Assembly: GCA_020346605.1 (NCBI GenBank)
Contig: CP070784.1
Location: 1,554,449 to 1,615,221 of the forward strand
Length of the DNA stretch: 60,773 bases
From: Candidatus Bathyarchaeota archaeon
GTDB taxonomy: Archaea > Thermoproteota > Bathyarchaeia > TCS64
Direction of reading: 5' to 3'
Of this stretch, positions 33,034 to 43,163 are shown in pieces. Position numbers and translations under genes: made by a program. The notes under the pieces are model-generated. The model was not told the DNA's origin. It did not search any database and saw nothing but the letters and a program-made list of their open reading frames with translations. The number at the start of each line of letters is the position of its first letter. Position 1 is the first letter of the stretch.

Positions 33034-34752
33034 ATGAACGCCTCAAAGGCCCTCATGGAGCTGCTCAAAGGCTACGACGTGAGCCACGTCTTCGGCCTCC
33101 CCGGGGAGACGACGCTGAACTGGTACAGGGAGTGGCACGACTACCCCGAGATCAGGCACGTCCTCGCCCGGGACGAGAGGAGCGCCGTCTTCATGGCCGA
33201 CGGCTACGCTAAGACCAGCTTCAGGCCCGGGATCTGCGAGGGCCCCAGCGTCGGCGCAACCCACATGCTCCCTGGCGTCGCGGAGGCCTACAAGGCGTCC
33301 GTGCCCATGGTGGTCTTCACCTCGGACATCCCGCTCCACCTGGAGAAGAGGAACATGCTAACAGGCGTCGAACAGACCGCCCTCTTCCAGGGCGTCACCA
33401 AAGAGACCATCACCGTCACCGACGCCTCCGAGCTGCCAAACACGGTCAGAAGGGCGTTCAGATTGTCGACAACAGGGAGGCCTGGACCCGTCCACATCCG
33501 CCTGCCCATGGACGTGCTAGGAGACGAGATCGATGCTCCCCAGCTCCACATGCAGAGGGACTTCTCGAAATATCCCGGACACAGGCCCATCGCCCAAGGA
33601 GATAAGTTGCTCCAAGCCGTCAAGATGCTGAGCACAGCCGAACGCCCCGTCATAGTCTGCGGCCAGGGCGTCCTCTACTCCCAGGCATGGAACGAGGTGC
33701 AGACTCTGGCGGAGATATACGGTGTACCCGTGGGGACCACAATCAGCGGCAAGGGCAGCATGCCCGAGCTACACCCCCTCTCTATCGGGGTCACAGGCGC
33801 CCGCGGGGGAACAACCCTCTCCAACAGGGTCGTAAACGAGGCGGATGTCGTCTTCTACATCGGCTGTAACACCGACTCGGCAAGCACGGACAAGTGGACG
33901 ATACCGGGGACGGACACAGAAGCAAAGATCATCCACCTGGACATAAGCGAGGCCGAGGTCGGGAACGCCTATCCTACAGAGGTCGCCCTCATCGGCGACG
34001 CCAAGGCGACGCTGGGGAAGATGATCGAAGCCACCACCATCAAGGCACGCGATCTCGAGGAGCTCCCACGCCTGAGGGCGATACGGGAGGAGGCCGCGGA
34101 GTACGGAGCATACGTGGAAGACCTCTCACGCTCTGAGGAGGAGCCCGTGCACCCGCTGAGGTTCATCAGGGAGCTCACCCACGCCGTGCCCGACGGCCAC
34201 GTCCTCGTCGTAGACGTCGGCGTCAGCGCAATCTACACCTCTACGTTCTACAAAGTGAGCAAGGCCGGCAGGAGCGTCCTCTACAACTACGCGATGGGCG
34301 CCCTTGGTTACGCCATCCCGGCATCCGTCGGCGCCCGCTTCGCTAGGCCAGATAGCTGCCTGGTCACCCTCGTGGGCGACGGGAGCTTCGGCTTCACAGC
34401 TGCAGAGCTTGAGACGGTGAGCAGGGTGGGTGGGAACAACAACATCATTCTCTTCAACAACGGCAGTTACGGGTGGATTAAGGCCGCTATCAGCTTCTCA
34501 CAAGGGCACGAGTACGCCGACTTCTCAACCAACTTCAAGGAGGTGGACTACCCCAAGATAGCGGAGGGGTTCGGCCTCAAGGCATACTTGGTTGAGGGCC
34601 CCGAGGAACTCGGCCACACCCTCAAGGAGGCCTTCGGCCTAGACGAGCCCACTTTCATAGAGCTGAGGGTGATGCCAGAGAACGTGCTCGTGCCCCCTGT
34701 ACCATCATGGATTAGGAAAGCTGAGGACCTCGGAATCAGGCACGTCTGGTAG
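33034..34752 (+). CDS. thiamine diphosphate-dependent enzyme, acetolactate synthase-like
   Basis: 572 residues in the order Pyr domain (1-170), central domain (about 185-340) and PP domain (about 370-545). The cofactor-activating glutamate is Glu48 in A-R-D-E-R-S. The ThDP-binding G-D-G at 448-450 and N-N about 27 residues later bind magnesium and diphosphate. It could be an acetolactate synthase catalytic relative, an oxalyl-CoA or phenylpyruvate-type decarboxylase; no regulatory subunit is nearby, so biosynthetic acetolactate synthase is not assured. An AGGTGAT site precedes the ATG. Confidence 0.85.
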   Translation: MNASKALMELLKGYDVSHVFGLPGETTLNWYREWHDYPEIRHVLARDERSAVFMADGYAKTSFRPGICEGPSVGATHMLPGVAEAYKASVPMVVFTSDIPLHLEKRNMLTGVEQTALFQGVTKETITVTDASELPNTVRRAFRLSTTGRPGPVHIRLPMDVLGDEIDAPQLHMQRDFSKYPGHRPIAQGDKLLQAVKMLSTAERPVIVCGQGVLYSQAWNEVQTLAEIYGVPVGTTISGKGSMPELHPLSIGVTGARGGTTLSNRVVNEADVVFYIGCNTDSASTDKWTIPGTDTEAKIIHLDISEAEVGNAYPTEVALIGDAKATLGKMIEATTIKARDLEELPRLRAIREEAAEYGAYVEDLSRSEEEPVHPLRFIRELTHAVPDGHVLVVDVGVSAIYTSTFYKVSKAGRSVLYNYAMGALGYAIPASVGARFARPDSCLVTLVGDGSFGFTAAELETVSRVGGNNNIILFNNGSYGWIKAAISFSQGHEYADFSTNFKEVDYPKIAEGFGLKAYLVEGPEELGHTLKEAFGLDEPTFIELRVMPENVLVPPVPSWIRKAEDLGIRHVW

Positions 34753-34805
34753 TCAAAGCCCACTATCCTGTAGGAGAGCAGCTTTCGATAACCTTTTTAC
34801 ACCAC

Positions 34806-34815
34806 GTTTAAATTT
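34806..34815 (+). promoter_or_regulatory. TATA-like box of the chelatase operon
   Basis: The sequence GTTTAAATTT lies about 22-25 bases before the TTG at 34833, so the transcript probably starts at or just before that codon. It marks the first gene of the two-gene Mg-chelatase-like operon. Confidence 0.5.
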
Positions 34816-34832
34816 GGACTAACAGTACGAAG

Positions 34833-35894
34833 TTGTCACTCAGTGGATCCAGGGCAGTCTTCCCCTTCACTGCCATCGTTGACCAGGAGCGCCTAAAGCT
34901 AGCCCTGCTCCTGAACGCCATAAACCCCCGCATCGGGGGCGTCCTGATCAGGGGGACGAAGGGAACCGGGAAGAGCACCACCGTCAGGGCACTTGTGGAC
35001 CTGCTGCCAGAAGTGGAGACGGTCGGGGACTGCCCCTTCAGGTGCAACCCCTCTGACCCCACCAACATGTGCGAGGTCTGCCGGTCAAGGGCCAAAGGGA
35101 GCGAGAACTTTCCCGTTGCATCCATGAAGATGGAGGTCGTCGAGCTCCCCATCGGCGCAACGGAGGACAGGGTGGTGGGCTCGCTCAACATCGAGAGGGC
35201 GATAAGGGAGGGAGTGAGAGCCCTCGAGCCCGGCATCCTCGCCGAGGCCAACCAGAACGTCCTCTACGTCGACGAGATAAACCTCCTACCTGACCACATA
35301 ACTGACGTCATCCTAGACGCAGCCGCCTCTGGTTGGAACACTGTGGAGCGTGAGGGGATCTCGGTCCAGCACCCATCCAGGTTCATCCTCGTAGGCACCA
35401 TGAACCCCGAGGAAGGGGAGCTCCGCCCCCAGCTACTTGACAGGATGGCCCTCCACACAGAGATCTCGACCATCACGGACCCCGGGCAGAGGGTGGCCGT
35501 TATGAAGTTCAACCTAGAGTTCGAGGACGAACCAGTCGCATTCAGGGAGGGCTTCGAGGAGGGGCAGAAGGAGCTCATGGAGAAGATCATGCGGGCGAAG
35601 GAGTTGCTGCCCAAGGTCACGGTCCCTGACCACCTCTACGAGGTCGTCGCAAGGATGTGCACCTCTCTCAACGTCGATGGCCACAGGCCCGACATAATAA
35701 CGGTGAAGTCCGCGAAGACGCTAGCCGCCTTCAACGGAAGCGGGGAGGTCGAGCCAAAGGACATCCTCGACTGCGCATTCCTCGCCCTGAGCCATAGGAC
35801 GAGGAACCTCGGCATGGATCCCCCTGCCTCTGAGGAGCAGATCGGGGAAGCCTACGAGAAAGCCATCGGCATCGTCGCGATGACCAGGGGGTGA
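34833..35894 (+). CDS. Mg-chelatase ChlI-like AAA+ ATPase
   Basis: 353 residues starting at a TTG placed just behind a TATA box. Walker A is G-T-K-G-T-G-K-S-T at 41-49 and Walker [11 protein letters not shown] at 143-152; the sensor N-P-E-E-G-E-L-R-P and arginine finger L-L-D-R follow. Four cysteines at 67, 71, 80 and 83 match those seen in bacterial BchI proteins and may bind metal. Such subunits drive metal insertion into tetrapyrroles or remodel VWA partners. The stop overlaps the GTG of the next gene. No large ChlH/CobN subunit is in the window. Confidence 0.88.
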   Translation: MSLSGSRAVFPFTAIVDQERLKLALLLNAINPRIGGVLIRGTKGTGKSTTVRALVDLLPEVETVGDCPFRCNPSDPTNMCEVCRSRAKGSENFPVASMKMEVVELPIGATEDRVVGSLNIERAIREGVRALEPGILAEANQNVLYVDEINLLPDHITDVILDAAASGWNTVEREGISVQHPSRFILVGTMNPEEGELRPQLLDRMALHTEISTITDPGQRVAVMKFNLEFEDEPVAFREGFEEGQKELMEKIMRAKELLPKVTVPDHLYEVVARMCTSLNVDGHRPDIITVKSAKTLAAFNGSGEVEPKDILDCAFLALSHRTRNLGMDPPASEEQIGEAYEKAIGIVAMTRG

Positions 35895-38425
35895 GTCCGG
35901 CGGGCCCTACGAGGAGACCAGTCTTCCCGTTCGCCGCGGTCGTCGGACAGGAGAGGGTGAAGATGGCGCTGCTACTGAGCGCCATTGACCCGAGGCTGGG
36001 CGGAATCCTCATCACGGGCCCGAAGGGCTCGGGGAAGTCGACCATCGTCAGGGCGATGGAGGACATACTACCCAAAGTCGAGTATGTAGAGGGCTGCCGG
36101 TTCAATTGTGACCCCAAGGGCGTGCACCTTTTATGCCCTTCATGCAGTCAAAGGTTGGCCTCCGAGGGCCGCCTCCCAGCAGGGAGCAGGCGGATGCGAA
36201 TAGTTGAGCTCCCCGTGGGGGCGACTGAGGAAGGGCTCCTAGGGTCCATCGACGCCGAGGCGGCCTTCAAGACCGGCGTGAAAAGGTTACTGCCTGGCCT
36301 CTTGGCGAGGGCGAACCAGAACGTCCTCTACGTAGACGAAATGAACCTTCTGCCGGACTACCTTATTAACTGCATCTTGGACCCAGCGGTCTCAGGCAGA
36401 AACTTTGTCCAGAGGGAGGGCCTCAGCCTGGTGCACCCGTCCCGATTTACCCTCATGGCCTCGATGAATCCGGAGGAAGGGAGGCTCAGGCCCCAGATCC
36501 TCGACCGCTTCGCCCTCAAGGTCGAGATGGACCAAATCAGGGACCCAAAGCAGAGGGCGGAGATCGTCCGCAGAAACATGTCCTTCGAGGAGGACCCCGA
36601 GGCCTTCTACGAGGAGTACGACGGTGAGCAAGCGGTCCTCAGGAGGAGGATCGAGGCGGCCAGAGGGGTGCTGCCAAGCGTCAAGATCTCGGAGGCCGTT
36701 CTGAGTGGGATAGCGGAGGCCTGTTCACGTCTCGGCGTCGAGGGGCTGAGGTCCGACATAGCCATACTCAAGGCGGCCAGGGCCCTCGCGGCTTTCGAGG
36801 GGAGGGAGACCATCGGTCCCGACGACCTTGTCAGGGTCTTCAACCTAGGGGTAGCCCACAGGTTCAAAGATGAGGAGGGGAGGCCCAAGAGCGGACCTTC
36901 ATTCAGGAGGCGGCTAAAGGAGATCCTGTTCAAGGAGATGCCACCCGAGGCCTTTGAAGATCTCCAATACCTGGATCTCCCACCCACCGAGCTGTCGCAG
37001 TTGCTCTCGTCACCTTCAGACCAGCTAGATTCTGCAAGTAGAAAACGCAGGAGGACCCTGAGGCCCTGGAGTCGAGCCTTGTTCTTCGCAGTCATTGTGG
37101 GCCTGATATTGACCCTGAGCGCCGTATTTACCTTGGCCACTCTCTACTTCCAGGCCGTCTTCTTCGAGATGCCAGTAGAGGTCATGACAAGGAGCTTCAC
37201 CCTTCGAAGGTTCCTCCTCCACCTTGCTGTCGTATCAATCTTTTTCGGGGCCCTGACAATCCTATCCCGCAGGGCTCGAAGGCCCATCTTTTACTTGTAT
37301 GGGTACGTGGGCTCGGGCCTCTTGAGGCGGATAGTGCGGCAGCAGTCGACTCCGGAGGCCCGCGAGGAGGTGAGGCGGCCGGCCGTCGTCGAGGACACTG
37401 GTATAATTAACATCCCACTGTACGCCTCCCTCAGGCGATTCTACAAGATGGTTGTCGAGAAGGGAGTTAAGTTCCTTGAGGTGGGGCTGAGGGGAGAGAG
37501 GAGGCAGTACAGGTTCTGGTACGAGCGGATGGCCGATCGGAGGCTGAGGAGCGCTATCGGTAGGTCGTCTAAGACGAAAGCCAGGGCCGAAAGGGGTCGA
37601 TACGTTTCCTACGAGTTCCCGAAGCGCCGGCCCTGGGACGTGGCCCTGGGGCCTACAATAAGGGCCGCAGCCCCTTACCAGCGCTCCAGGGATCGCGGGG
37701 GCTTAGCCTTGAAGGTCGGGATCGAGGACATAAGGGTGAAGGTGAGGGAGATGCAGGCCCCCCTTACCATGGTCCTCCTCTTGGACATGAGCGAGTCGAT
37801 CATACCGTCCCTGCTGAACGTGAGGAACGCCATCCTGAGCATGAGGGACATGGCCTTCAAGAGGCGTGACAGGGTGGGCCTGGTTGTCTTCAAGGGGGAG
37901 GGGGCCTCGACCCTGCTGAGTCCGACCACGAACATGAACCTCATAGTGAAGAAGGTCATGGAGGTAGGGGCCAGCGACCTCACCCCTCTGGCCTCCGGGA
38001 TGTACGAGGCCTGGAGGGTCCTGAGGAACGAGAGGGTCAAGAACAGGGACGCCATCGCCGTCCTCGTCGTCATCTCCGACGGGATAGCCAACATACCCTT
38101 GGAGGCTCCGCTCATAAACCGCACCCGAAAGCGCTTCCTCAACAGAGCCCAGGCGGACACAATAGACGTCGCCCACCTCCTTTTCAGGGAGGGGGTGACG
38201 ACAATGGTCATCAACCCCTCCCACCAACCCCCCGGCGACGTCATCAACGCTAGGCGCAAGAAGAACCTGTTGGAGAACACAGGCAAGGTGTGGCTGGAAC
38301 CCACCGAGCTCCTCATGGAGATCCCCAAAATAACGGGGGGCTACTACTACGGCATCGGCGAGGGAGGGGACCTTGAGCAGGTGGTCCTGACAGAGGCCTT
38401 CAGCATCCTGGGCCGCCGTGCTTGA
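35891..38425 (+). CDS. ChlI-type AAA+ ATPase fused through membrane helices to a VWA (ChlD-like) domain
   Basis: 844 residues from the GTG at 35891. Residues 1-330 are a second ChlI ATPase (Walker [10 protein letters not shown] at 43-51, D-E-M-N-L-L Walker B, and a C-x4-C ... C-P-S-C knuckle). Residues about 394-420 and 438-460 form two membrane helices. Residues about 625-800 are a VWA domain with a complete MIDAS start D-M-S-E-S at 632-636 and later T-P-L-A-S-G and S-D-G. The polypeptide therefore anchors a chelatase-like motor to the membrane, with a VWA partner in cis. The substrate is unknown. Confidence 0.87.
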   Translation: MSPAGPTRRPVFPFAAVVGQERVKMALLLSAIDPRLGGILITGPKGSGKSTIVRAMEDILPKVEYVEGCRFNCDPKGVHLLCPSCSQRLASEGRLPAGSRRMRIVELPVGATEEGLLGSIDAEAAFKTGVKRLLPGLLARANQNVLYVDEMNLLPDYLINCILDPAVSGRNFVQREGLSLVHPSRFTLMASMNPEEGRLRPQILDRFALKVEMDQIRDPKQRAEIVRRNMSFEEDPEAFYEEYDGEQAVLRRRIEAARGVLPSVKISEAVLSGIAEACSRLGVEGLRSDIAILKAARALAAFEGRETIGPDDLVRVFNLGVAHRFKDEEGRPKSGPSFRRRLKEILFKEMPPEAFEDLQYLDLPPTELSQLLSSPSDQLDSASRKRRRTLRPWSRALFFAVIVGLILTLSAVFTLATLYFQAVFFEMPVEVMTRSFTLRRFLLHLAVVSIFFGALTILSRRARRPIFYLYGYVGSGLLRRIVRQQSTPEAREEVRRPAVVEDTGIINIPLYASLRRFYKMVVEKGVKFLEVGLRGERRQYRFWYERMADRRLRSAIGRSSKTKARAERGRYVSYEFPKRRPWDVALGPTIRAAAPYQRSRDRGGLALKVGIEDIRVKVREMQAPLTMVLLLDMSESIIPSLLNVRNAILSMRDMAFKRRDRVGLVVFKGEGASTLLSPTTNMNLIVKKVMEVGASDLTPLASGMYEAWRVLRNERVKNRDAIAVLVVISDGIANIPLEAPLINRTRKRFLNRAQADTIDVAHLLFREGVTTMVINPSHQPPGDVINARRKKNLLENTGKVWLEPTELLMEIPKITGGYYYGIGEGGDLEQVVLTEAFSILGRRA

Positions 38426-38764
38426 GACGTTGAGCAGGCTGGGAGGGATCAACAACATCATACTGTTCAACATCGGCTACTTCGGCTGGATCAAGGTCGC
38501 GACGGCGTTCTCTCACGGCTCCGAGAACGTGGACGTTTCCACCAACTTCAGGGAGAACGCCCACCCAAAGATCACCGAGGGCCACGGGGTCAGAGTCTAC
38601 CAAGTGAGTGGCCCCAGCCAGCTAGGCCCGACACTGGCCGAGGTCTTCGCCCTCGACGAGCCAACGTTCACGGACAAAAGGTGCTGCCCGAGACCGAGAT
38701 CGTCCCCCCCGTCCCTTCATGGGGAGACGCAGCGGAGAAACGCGGCCTACGGCACGTACGGTAG
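38410..38764 (+). pseudogene. C-terminal relic of a second ThDP-dependent enzyme
   Basis: The frame [17 protein letters not shown] matches the PP-domain of the full ThDP enzyme at 33034-34752, and the likeness continues through F-S-H-G-S-E-N-V-D-V-S-T-N-F to D-E-P-T-F. A frame change in an AAAA run near 38677 then joins K-V-L-P-E-T-E-I-V-P-P-V-P-S-W and ends with R-H-V-R and TAG, equal to the end of the intact gene. Only about 118 residues remain and the copies are diverged (roughly half identical by eye), so the relic is old. It abuts the chelatase stop. Confidence 0.8.
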
Positions 38765-38879
38765 TGCCCATCCGGTACGAGTGAAAGGGTTTTTTGAACC
38801 TGCGACTATATGAGGGCAGGACAAGAGGGCCCGCCCGGTAAATGCTGGTAGGTGCCCATCGTCCTGTTGGTGCGCAGCA

Positions 38880-41162
38880 TTGGATAGGCTCGAGGCGTCC
38901 TTCGTGGTCATGGGTTTCAGCTGCTCGGTGACCCAGGTGCTCATGGCCAGGGAGCTCATGAACGTCTTCGCCGGCAACGAACTCGTCCTCGGCGCTTTCT
39001 TCGTCAGCTGGCTCCTGGGCATCGCCCTCGGGAGCAGGATGCTCGGTCGGCTCACGGACAGACTCACCCAACGCCTCGAGTGGTTCGCGGCGACGCTCAC
39101 AGTCATAGCCGTCGTCGTACCCCTCCAGATACTGTTCGTCAGGTCCCTCTCCGGCTGGATAACCCCATTGAAGGGCGAAGTGGCCGGTCTCCCCAGCACG
39201 TTCATCTCCACCTTCCTCGTCCTCCTCCCCTTCTGTGCCCTCTATGGCCTCCAGTTCGCACTCGGATGCAGTCTCCACATTGGTGGAGAGGCCCCTGCGA
39301 CTAGAATAAGCAGGGTCTACATCCTCGAGGCCCTTGGCGCCGTCGCGGGTGGTCTCGCCTTCACCTACATCCTCGTCCATCGGCTCAGGGTCTTGCAGAT
39401 CGGCGTCTTTCTCGGCTTAATAAATCTGGTCATGGTACTGGCGCTGCTGGTTCAAAGGAGAGACCCGACTCCACACCCGATCTCCCGGAGGGCTCTGACG
39501 ATTGTGGTCGTCCTCCTGATCGTGGGAGCCGGCGCGGCGACCCTGATAGGGGGCCTCTCAGATTTGGAGAGGGCGTCGGCGGGGTGGCAGTGGGAGGGCC
39601 TTGGGTTGATCCACTCTGAGAACACCGTCCACGGTAACATCGCCGTGACCATTGCGCTGGACCAGCGGGACTTCTGGGTCAACGGCCTCCCGGTGTTCAC
39701 AGTCCCCCATCCGGACACGGTCTACGTGGAGGAGACGATCCACATCCCCATGCTGCTCCACCCCGCTCCCGTGGACGTCCTTGTGATAGGTGGAGGCGTC
39801 GGGGGCGCACTGGAGGAGCTACTGAAGCACCCGGTGAGCAGCGTCACCTACGTGGAGCTCGATCCGAAGATGATAGAGTTGACACGCCGCTTCGCTCCGG
39901 AAGCCTCCCGGATCCTCGATGACCCAAGGATGGTTACAAGGTACATGGACGGCAGGCTGTTCGTCAAGAGGGCTGCGTCAGAGTATGACATGGTCGTCGT
40001 GAGCCTCCCGCCGCCGTCCACGCTCCAGCTGAACAGGTTCTACACAGTGGAGTTCTTCAGGGAGATACGAGAACTTCTGCGACCCGATGGCCTGCTCTCT
40101 TTGACCCTGTCCTCCTCGCCTTCGGCGATTATCGAGGAGATGGCGGACCGTAACAGGTGCGTCTACGAGGCGCTGGCGAGGAGCTTCCCCTCAGTGCTGG
40201 CCGTCGCAGGCGAGTACAACATCTTCGTGGCGTCTCAGCAGGTCGACCAGGCCGCGGTTCCTTACATCGATGTCCTGTACTCAAGGAGCGTCCAGCGTGA
40301 GCTGGATCTGGGGCTGCTGACTGAAGAATACCTTGCCTACAAATTTTCTCCTTTGCGGATGGAGGCTGGTCTAGATTACCTCGGAGAGGGGCGCAGCGAG
40401 GCAAACAGCGACCTTAGGCCCGTTGCGGTCTTTCACGACCTAGCCCTCTGGAACGCCATGTATGGCCACCTCACGAGGGCCTTCCTCGGGCTCCTGTCGG
40501 ATCTCGAACTTAGGCTGCTGTCACTCCCCTTAGTTGGGCTAATCTTTTACGCGTTGACGATTCGGGAGAGACTTCGAGGTTCTCGGAGACCCGTTTACGC
40601 GGCCCTCATCACCACGGGGCTGGGGGGGATGGTCTTCAGCGTCGTCAACATCTACGCATTCCAGGCGCTCTGCGGCTACCTGTACCAGGAGCTAGGCGTC
40701 ATCTCCGCAGCCTACATGCTGGGTTCTGCGCTAGGGGCCGGGCTCATGAGCGGCTACACCTCCAAGAAGGGTGGCGGGAGGCATATCCTCTACAGGACGG
40801 AGCTGGCAGTGGCAGCCTTCTCGGTTCTCTTGCCCGTGGTCCTTGGATATTTGTTCCGTCTGGGCGGCGGAGGGTCATCCTTCCTCTTGTCGAGGTTTGC
40901 GCTGCCTTTCCTGAACTGTGCTGCCGGCTTCCTCGTCAGCTTGGAGTTCCCGCTAGCGAGCGATGTCGTCGTCGAAGGGGATTTGAGCGTGGGTAGTACC
41001 GCCGGGGCTCTCTATGCGTCGGACCTTTCTGGAGCGTGCGTCGGCGCCCTCCTTTCCAGCATCTGGCTCATACCTCTGCATGGGGTTCTAGGCGCGTGCC
41101 TCGTCGTGGCGGCGCTCAACTTGTCGAGCCTAATGGTTCTCTACGTTTCCAAGGGAAACTAA
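38880..41162 (+). CDS. membrane-embedded spermidine-synthase-like protein
   Basis: 760 residues. Residues about 1-215 form an N-terminal bundle of about seven helices, residues about 240-500 a Rossmann aminopropyltransferase/SpeE-like domain (V-D-V-L-V-I-G-G-G-V-G-G near 300, then Y-V-E-L-D-P-K-M), and residues about 530-755 a second helical bundle. The usual catalytic G-G-G-D/E with acidic pairs is only partly kept, so a polyamine-synthesis role is doubtful. Such proteins are usually of unknown function and often lie beside redox genes, as here. It is read from a TTG at 38880. Confidence 0.8.
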   Translation: MDRLEASFVVMGFSCSVTQVLMARELMNVFAGNELVLGAFFVSWLLGIALGSRMLGRLTDRLTQRLEWFAATLTVIAVVVPLQILFVRSLSGWITPLKGEVAGLPSTFISTFLVLLPFCALYGLQFALGCSLHIGGEAPATRISRVYILEALGAVAGGLAFTYILVHRLRVLQIGVFLGLINLVMVLALLVQRRDPTPHPISRRALTIVVVLLIVGAGAATLIGGLSDLERASAGWQWEGLGLIHSENTVHGNIAVTIALDQRDFWVNGLPVFTVPHPDTVYVEETIHIPMLLHPAPVDVLVIGGGVGGALEELLKHPVSSVTYVELDPKMIELTRRFAPEASRILDDPRMVTRYMDGRLFVKRAASEYDMVVVSLPPPSTLQLNRFYTVEFFREIRELLRPDGLLSLTLSSSPSAIIEEMADRNRCVYEALARSFPSVLAVAGEYNIFVASQQVDQAAVPYIDVLYSRSVQRELDLGLLTEEYLAYKFSPLRMEAGLDYLGEGRSEANSDLRPVAVFHDLALWNAMYGHLTRAFLGLLSDLELRLLSLPLVGLIFYALTIRERLRGSRRPVYAALITTGLGGMVFSVVNIYAFQALCGYLYQELGVISAAYMLGSALGAGLMSGYTSKKGGGRHILYRTELAVAAFSVLLPVVLGYLFRLGGGGSSFLLSRFALPFLNCAAGFLVSLEFPLASDVVVEGDLSVGSTAGALYASDLSGACVGALLSSIWLIPLHGVLGACLVVAALNLSSLMVLYVSKGN

Positions 41163-41170
41163 TCCGGGGC

Positions 41171-42385
41171 TCATTCCCCCCAGATGCCGGGTATCTCGTA
41201 TCCGCAGTAGCTGCACCTGCCGTCCTCAAGCTTGTTCTCGAAGACCATGAAGTGGAACCTGAGGATGAGTATCTCGCCGCACTCCGGGCAGTAGAGGCTG
41301 TTCCCCTCGTGGCCGGGGACGTTCCCGATGTAGACGTACTTCAGCCCGGCGACTATGGCTGTGCTCCTTGCCCTCTCAAGGGTCTCCACGGGGGTCATGG
41401 GCAGCTTCGTCAACTTGTGCGCCGGCTGGAACCTGATGAAGTGGAGCGGCGTGTCCTCCCCCAGGTTCTCCCTTATCCAGACGCACATCTCCTCGACCTC
41501 CCCCATGTCGTCGTTCAGCGTGGGGATGAGCAAGTTCACCAGCTCCAGCCATATCCCCTCCTCCCTCACAGTCAGCATCGTGGTCTTGACGGCCTCCAGG
41601 GGCGGTGTTGAGGGCAAGTGGGGGCCAGAGGTGGACTGCTCTGTCACGTACTCGTAGTACTCGTCGTCGAATCCCTTCAGGTCGACGGTGACGGCGTCCA
41701 CGTACCGCAGCAGCTCCCTCAAGGGCTCCGGGTTGATGGCACCATTGGTGTGGACACCAACCAGCAAGCCTCTGCCCCTGGCGACCTTCGCGACGTCATA
41801 CATGTACTCGTAGAAGACGGTTGGCTCGTTGTAGGTGAAGTGGAAACCCGTGCACCTCCATTCGAGGGCGAGGTCAACCACGGCCTCCGGGGTGTGCTCG
41901 CTGTGCTCCACCTCCTCGATGGTCATGTGAGCCAGCCGCCAGTTCTGGCAGAAGCTGCACCTGAAGTTGCACCCAGCGGTACCGATGCAGAAGCTGGGAG
42001 TACCCGGGAGGACGTGGAAGAGGGGCTCCTTCTCGACGGGGTCTATCTGGAGGGCGCAGAGCTTACCGTAGACCAAGGTGTAGAGGGCCCCACCGACGTT
42101 CTTCCTGTTGGTGCAGAAGCCTCTCTGGCCGTCCTCGATGACGCACTTCCTGAAGCACAGCTGGCACTGGACGGCGCTCCCTTCAAGCTTCTCGTAGAAC
42201 ATAGCCGGTCTCAGACCCTTGGTGGGCGTCCCCAAGAAGACTGAAAAGGACCCTGGGAAAATGATGACTAGCCCGACCACTACGAAAAGCACCAGCACAG
42301 CGACCTCAAGGCCGAGGCGAAGCCTCGACCGCTTGTCAGCGGCTGTCTCCCCCAATGGCCCCCCTGCAGGTAAATGGTTCACCAT
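41171..42385 (-). CDS. membrane-anchored AmrS-type radical SAM protein
   Basis: 404 residues. A membrane helix at about 24-46 precedes the AmmeMemoRadiSam-type radical SAM domain: C-Q-L-C-F-R-K-C-V-I near 74-83, the radical SAM cluster ligands Cys139, Cys143 and Cys146 in G-C-N-F-R-C-S-F-C, and a C-terminal zinc ribbon (C-P-E-C ... C-S-Y-C). AmrS homologues are normally soluble and occur with AmmeMemoRadiSam proteins A and B; the anchor is unusual. Convergent with the SpeE-like gene (8 bases apart) and divergent from the CcdA-like gene. The reaction is unknown. Confidence 0.87.
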   Translation of the reverse strand: MVNHLPAGGPLGETAADKRSRLRLGLEVAVLVLFVVVGLVIIFPGSFSVFLGTPTKGLRPAMFYEKLEGSAVQCQLCFRKCVIEDGQRGFCTNRKNVGGALYTLVYGKLCALQIDPVEKEPLFHVLPGTPSFCIGTAGCNFRCSFCQNWRLAHMTIEEVEHSEHTPEAVVDLALEWRCTGFHFTYNEPTVFYEYMYDVAKVARGRGLLVGVHTNGAINPEPLRELLRYVDAVTVDLKGFDDEYYEYVTEQSTSGPHLPSTPPLEAVKTTMLTVREEGIWLELVNLLIPTLNDDMGEVEEMCVWIRENLGEDTPLHFIRFQPAHKLTKLPMTPVETLERARSTAIVAGLKYVYIGNVPGHEGNSLYCPECGEILILRFHFMVFENKLEDGRCSYCGYEIPGIWGE

Positions 42386-42403
42386 TTATTCAGATCAGCG
42401 GCA

Positions 42404-42415
42404 CCTTATAATTGG
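42404..42415 (-). promoter_or_regulatory. TATA-like box of the radical SAM gene
   Basis: The minus-strand sequence CCAATTATAAGG lies about 20-30 bases upstream of the ATG at 42385, consistent with a leaderless transcript. It shares the short 88-base region with the promoter of the divergent CcdA-like operon (a CTTTTAACC box near 42453). Confidence 0.5.
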
Positions 42416-42473
42416 CTTCGCGAGTTGCGGGTAGGGCCGCGGCAGAGGAAAACTGCTTTTAACCGGATGGGGC

Positions 42474-43163
42474 ATGCACTCATTCGAGATGGGAGCAGCC
42501 GCCGAGCTCTTCCTGAGCGGTCTGGCACTGGGCCTAGGGCCTTGCATGGTGTTCTGTCTCCCCATCCTCGTCCCCTTCATCGCCGGCACCAGGCAAGGAG
42601 GGTTCGAGGGGCTGAAGGCGACTCTGACCTTCTCCCTCTCCAGGCTGGCGGCGTACACGCTGCTGGGCCTCCTCGCCGGCTTCTCTGGGGAGCTCCTGAT
42701 CGGCCTCCTAGTAGGTGGAGGGTACAGCCTCTATGCCTGGACACTCGGGGGGGCCCTCATAAGCCTCATGGGCGTGCTCATAATAGTTGGGGCGGAGCCC
42801 AGGCTCGGTCAGTACGACTTTTTTTCCAGGTTCGACATCGGATCGGACCTCAAGGGGCTCGCGCTCCTGGGCTTCCTCGTCGGAGCCACGCCGTGCGGCC
42901 CGTTACTGGGAGTACTGACACACATCGCGCTCACTGCTGAGACTCCCGTCGTGGGAGGGTTCTACGCCCTCTGCTTCGGTCTTGGGGCGGCGATAGTGAC
43001 GCCGGTGACGCTGCTGGGCGTCCTCTCCGGGGCGGTTCCTCCCTTGATCTTCAGGGATCGGAGGGTGGTGAAGACCTTCAGGGTGGTCTGCGGCCTCATG
43101 CTCGTTGTCATCGGCGCGAGGCACATCGTCTCCCAGCTTTGGGGTGATGCGGCGTACTGGTGA
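42474..43163 (+). CDS. CcdA/DsbD-like thiol-disulfide transmembrane protein
   Basis: 229 residues, six to seven helices. The cysteines expected for electron transfer are present: G-P-C-M-V-F-C-L-P (Cys24, Cys28) near the first helix and G-A-T-P-C-G-P-L (about Cys142) in the second half. Such proteins carry reducing equivalents across the membrane from a cytosolic thioredoxin. The ATG at 42489 is an alternative start that lies closer to the promoter. The stop overlaps the GTG of the NapH-like gene, so the proteins likely work together. Confidence 0.85.
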   Translation: MHSFEMGAAAELFLSGLALGLGPCMVFCLPILVPFIAGTRQGGFEGLKATLTFSLSRLAAYTLLGLLAGFSGELLIGLLVGGGYSLYAWTLGGALISLMGVLIIVGAEPRLGQYDFFSRFDIGSDLKGLALLGFLVGATPCGPLLGVLTHIALTAETPVVGGFYALCFGLGAAIVTPVTLLGVLSGAVPPLIFRDRRVVKTFRVVCGLMLVVIGARHIVSQLWGDAAYW

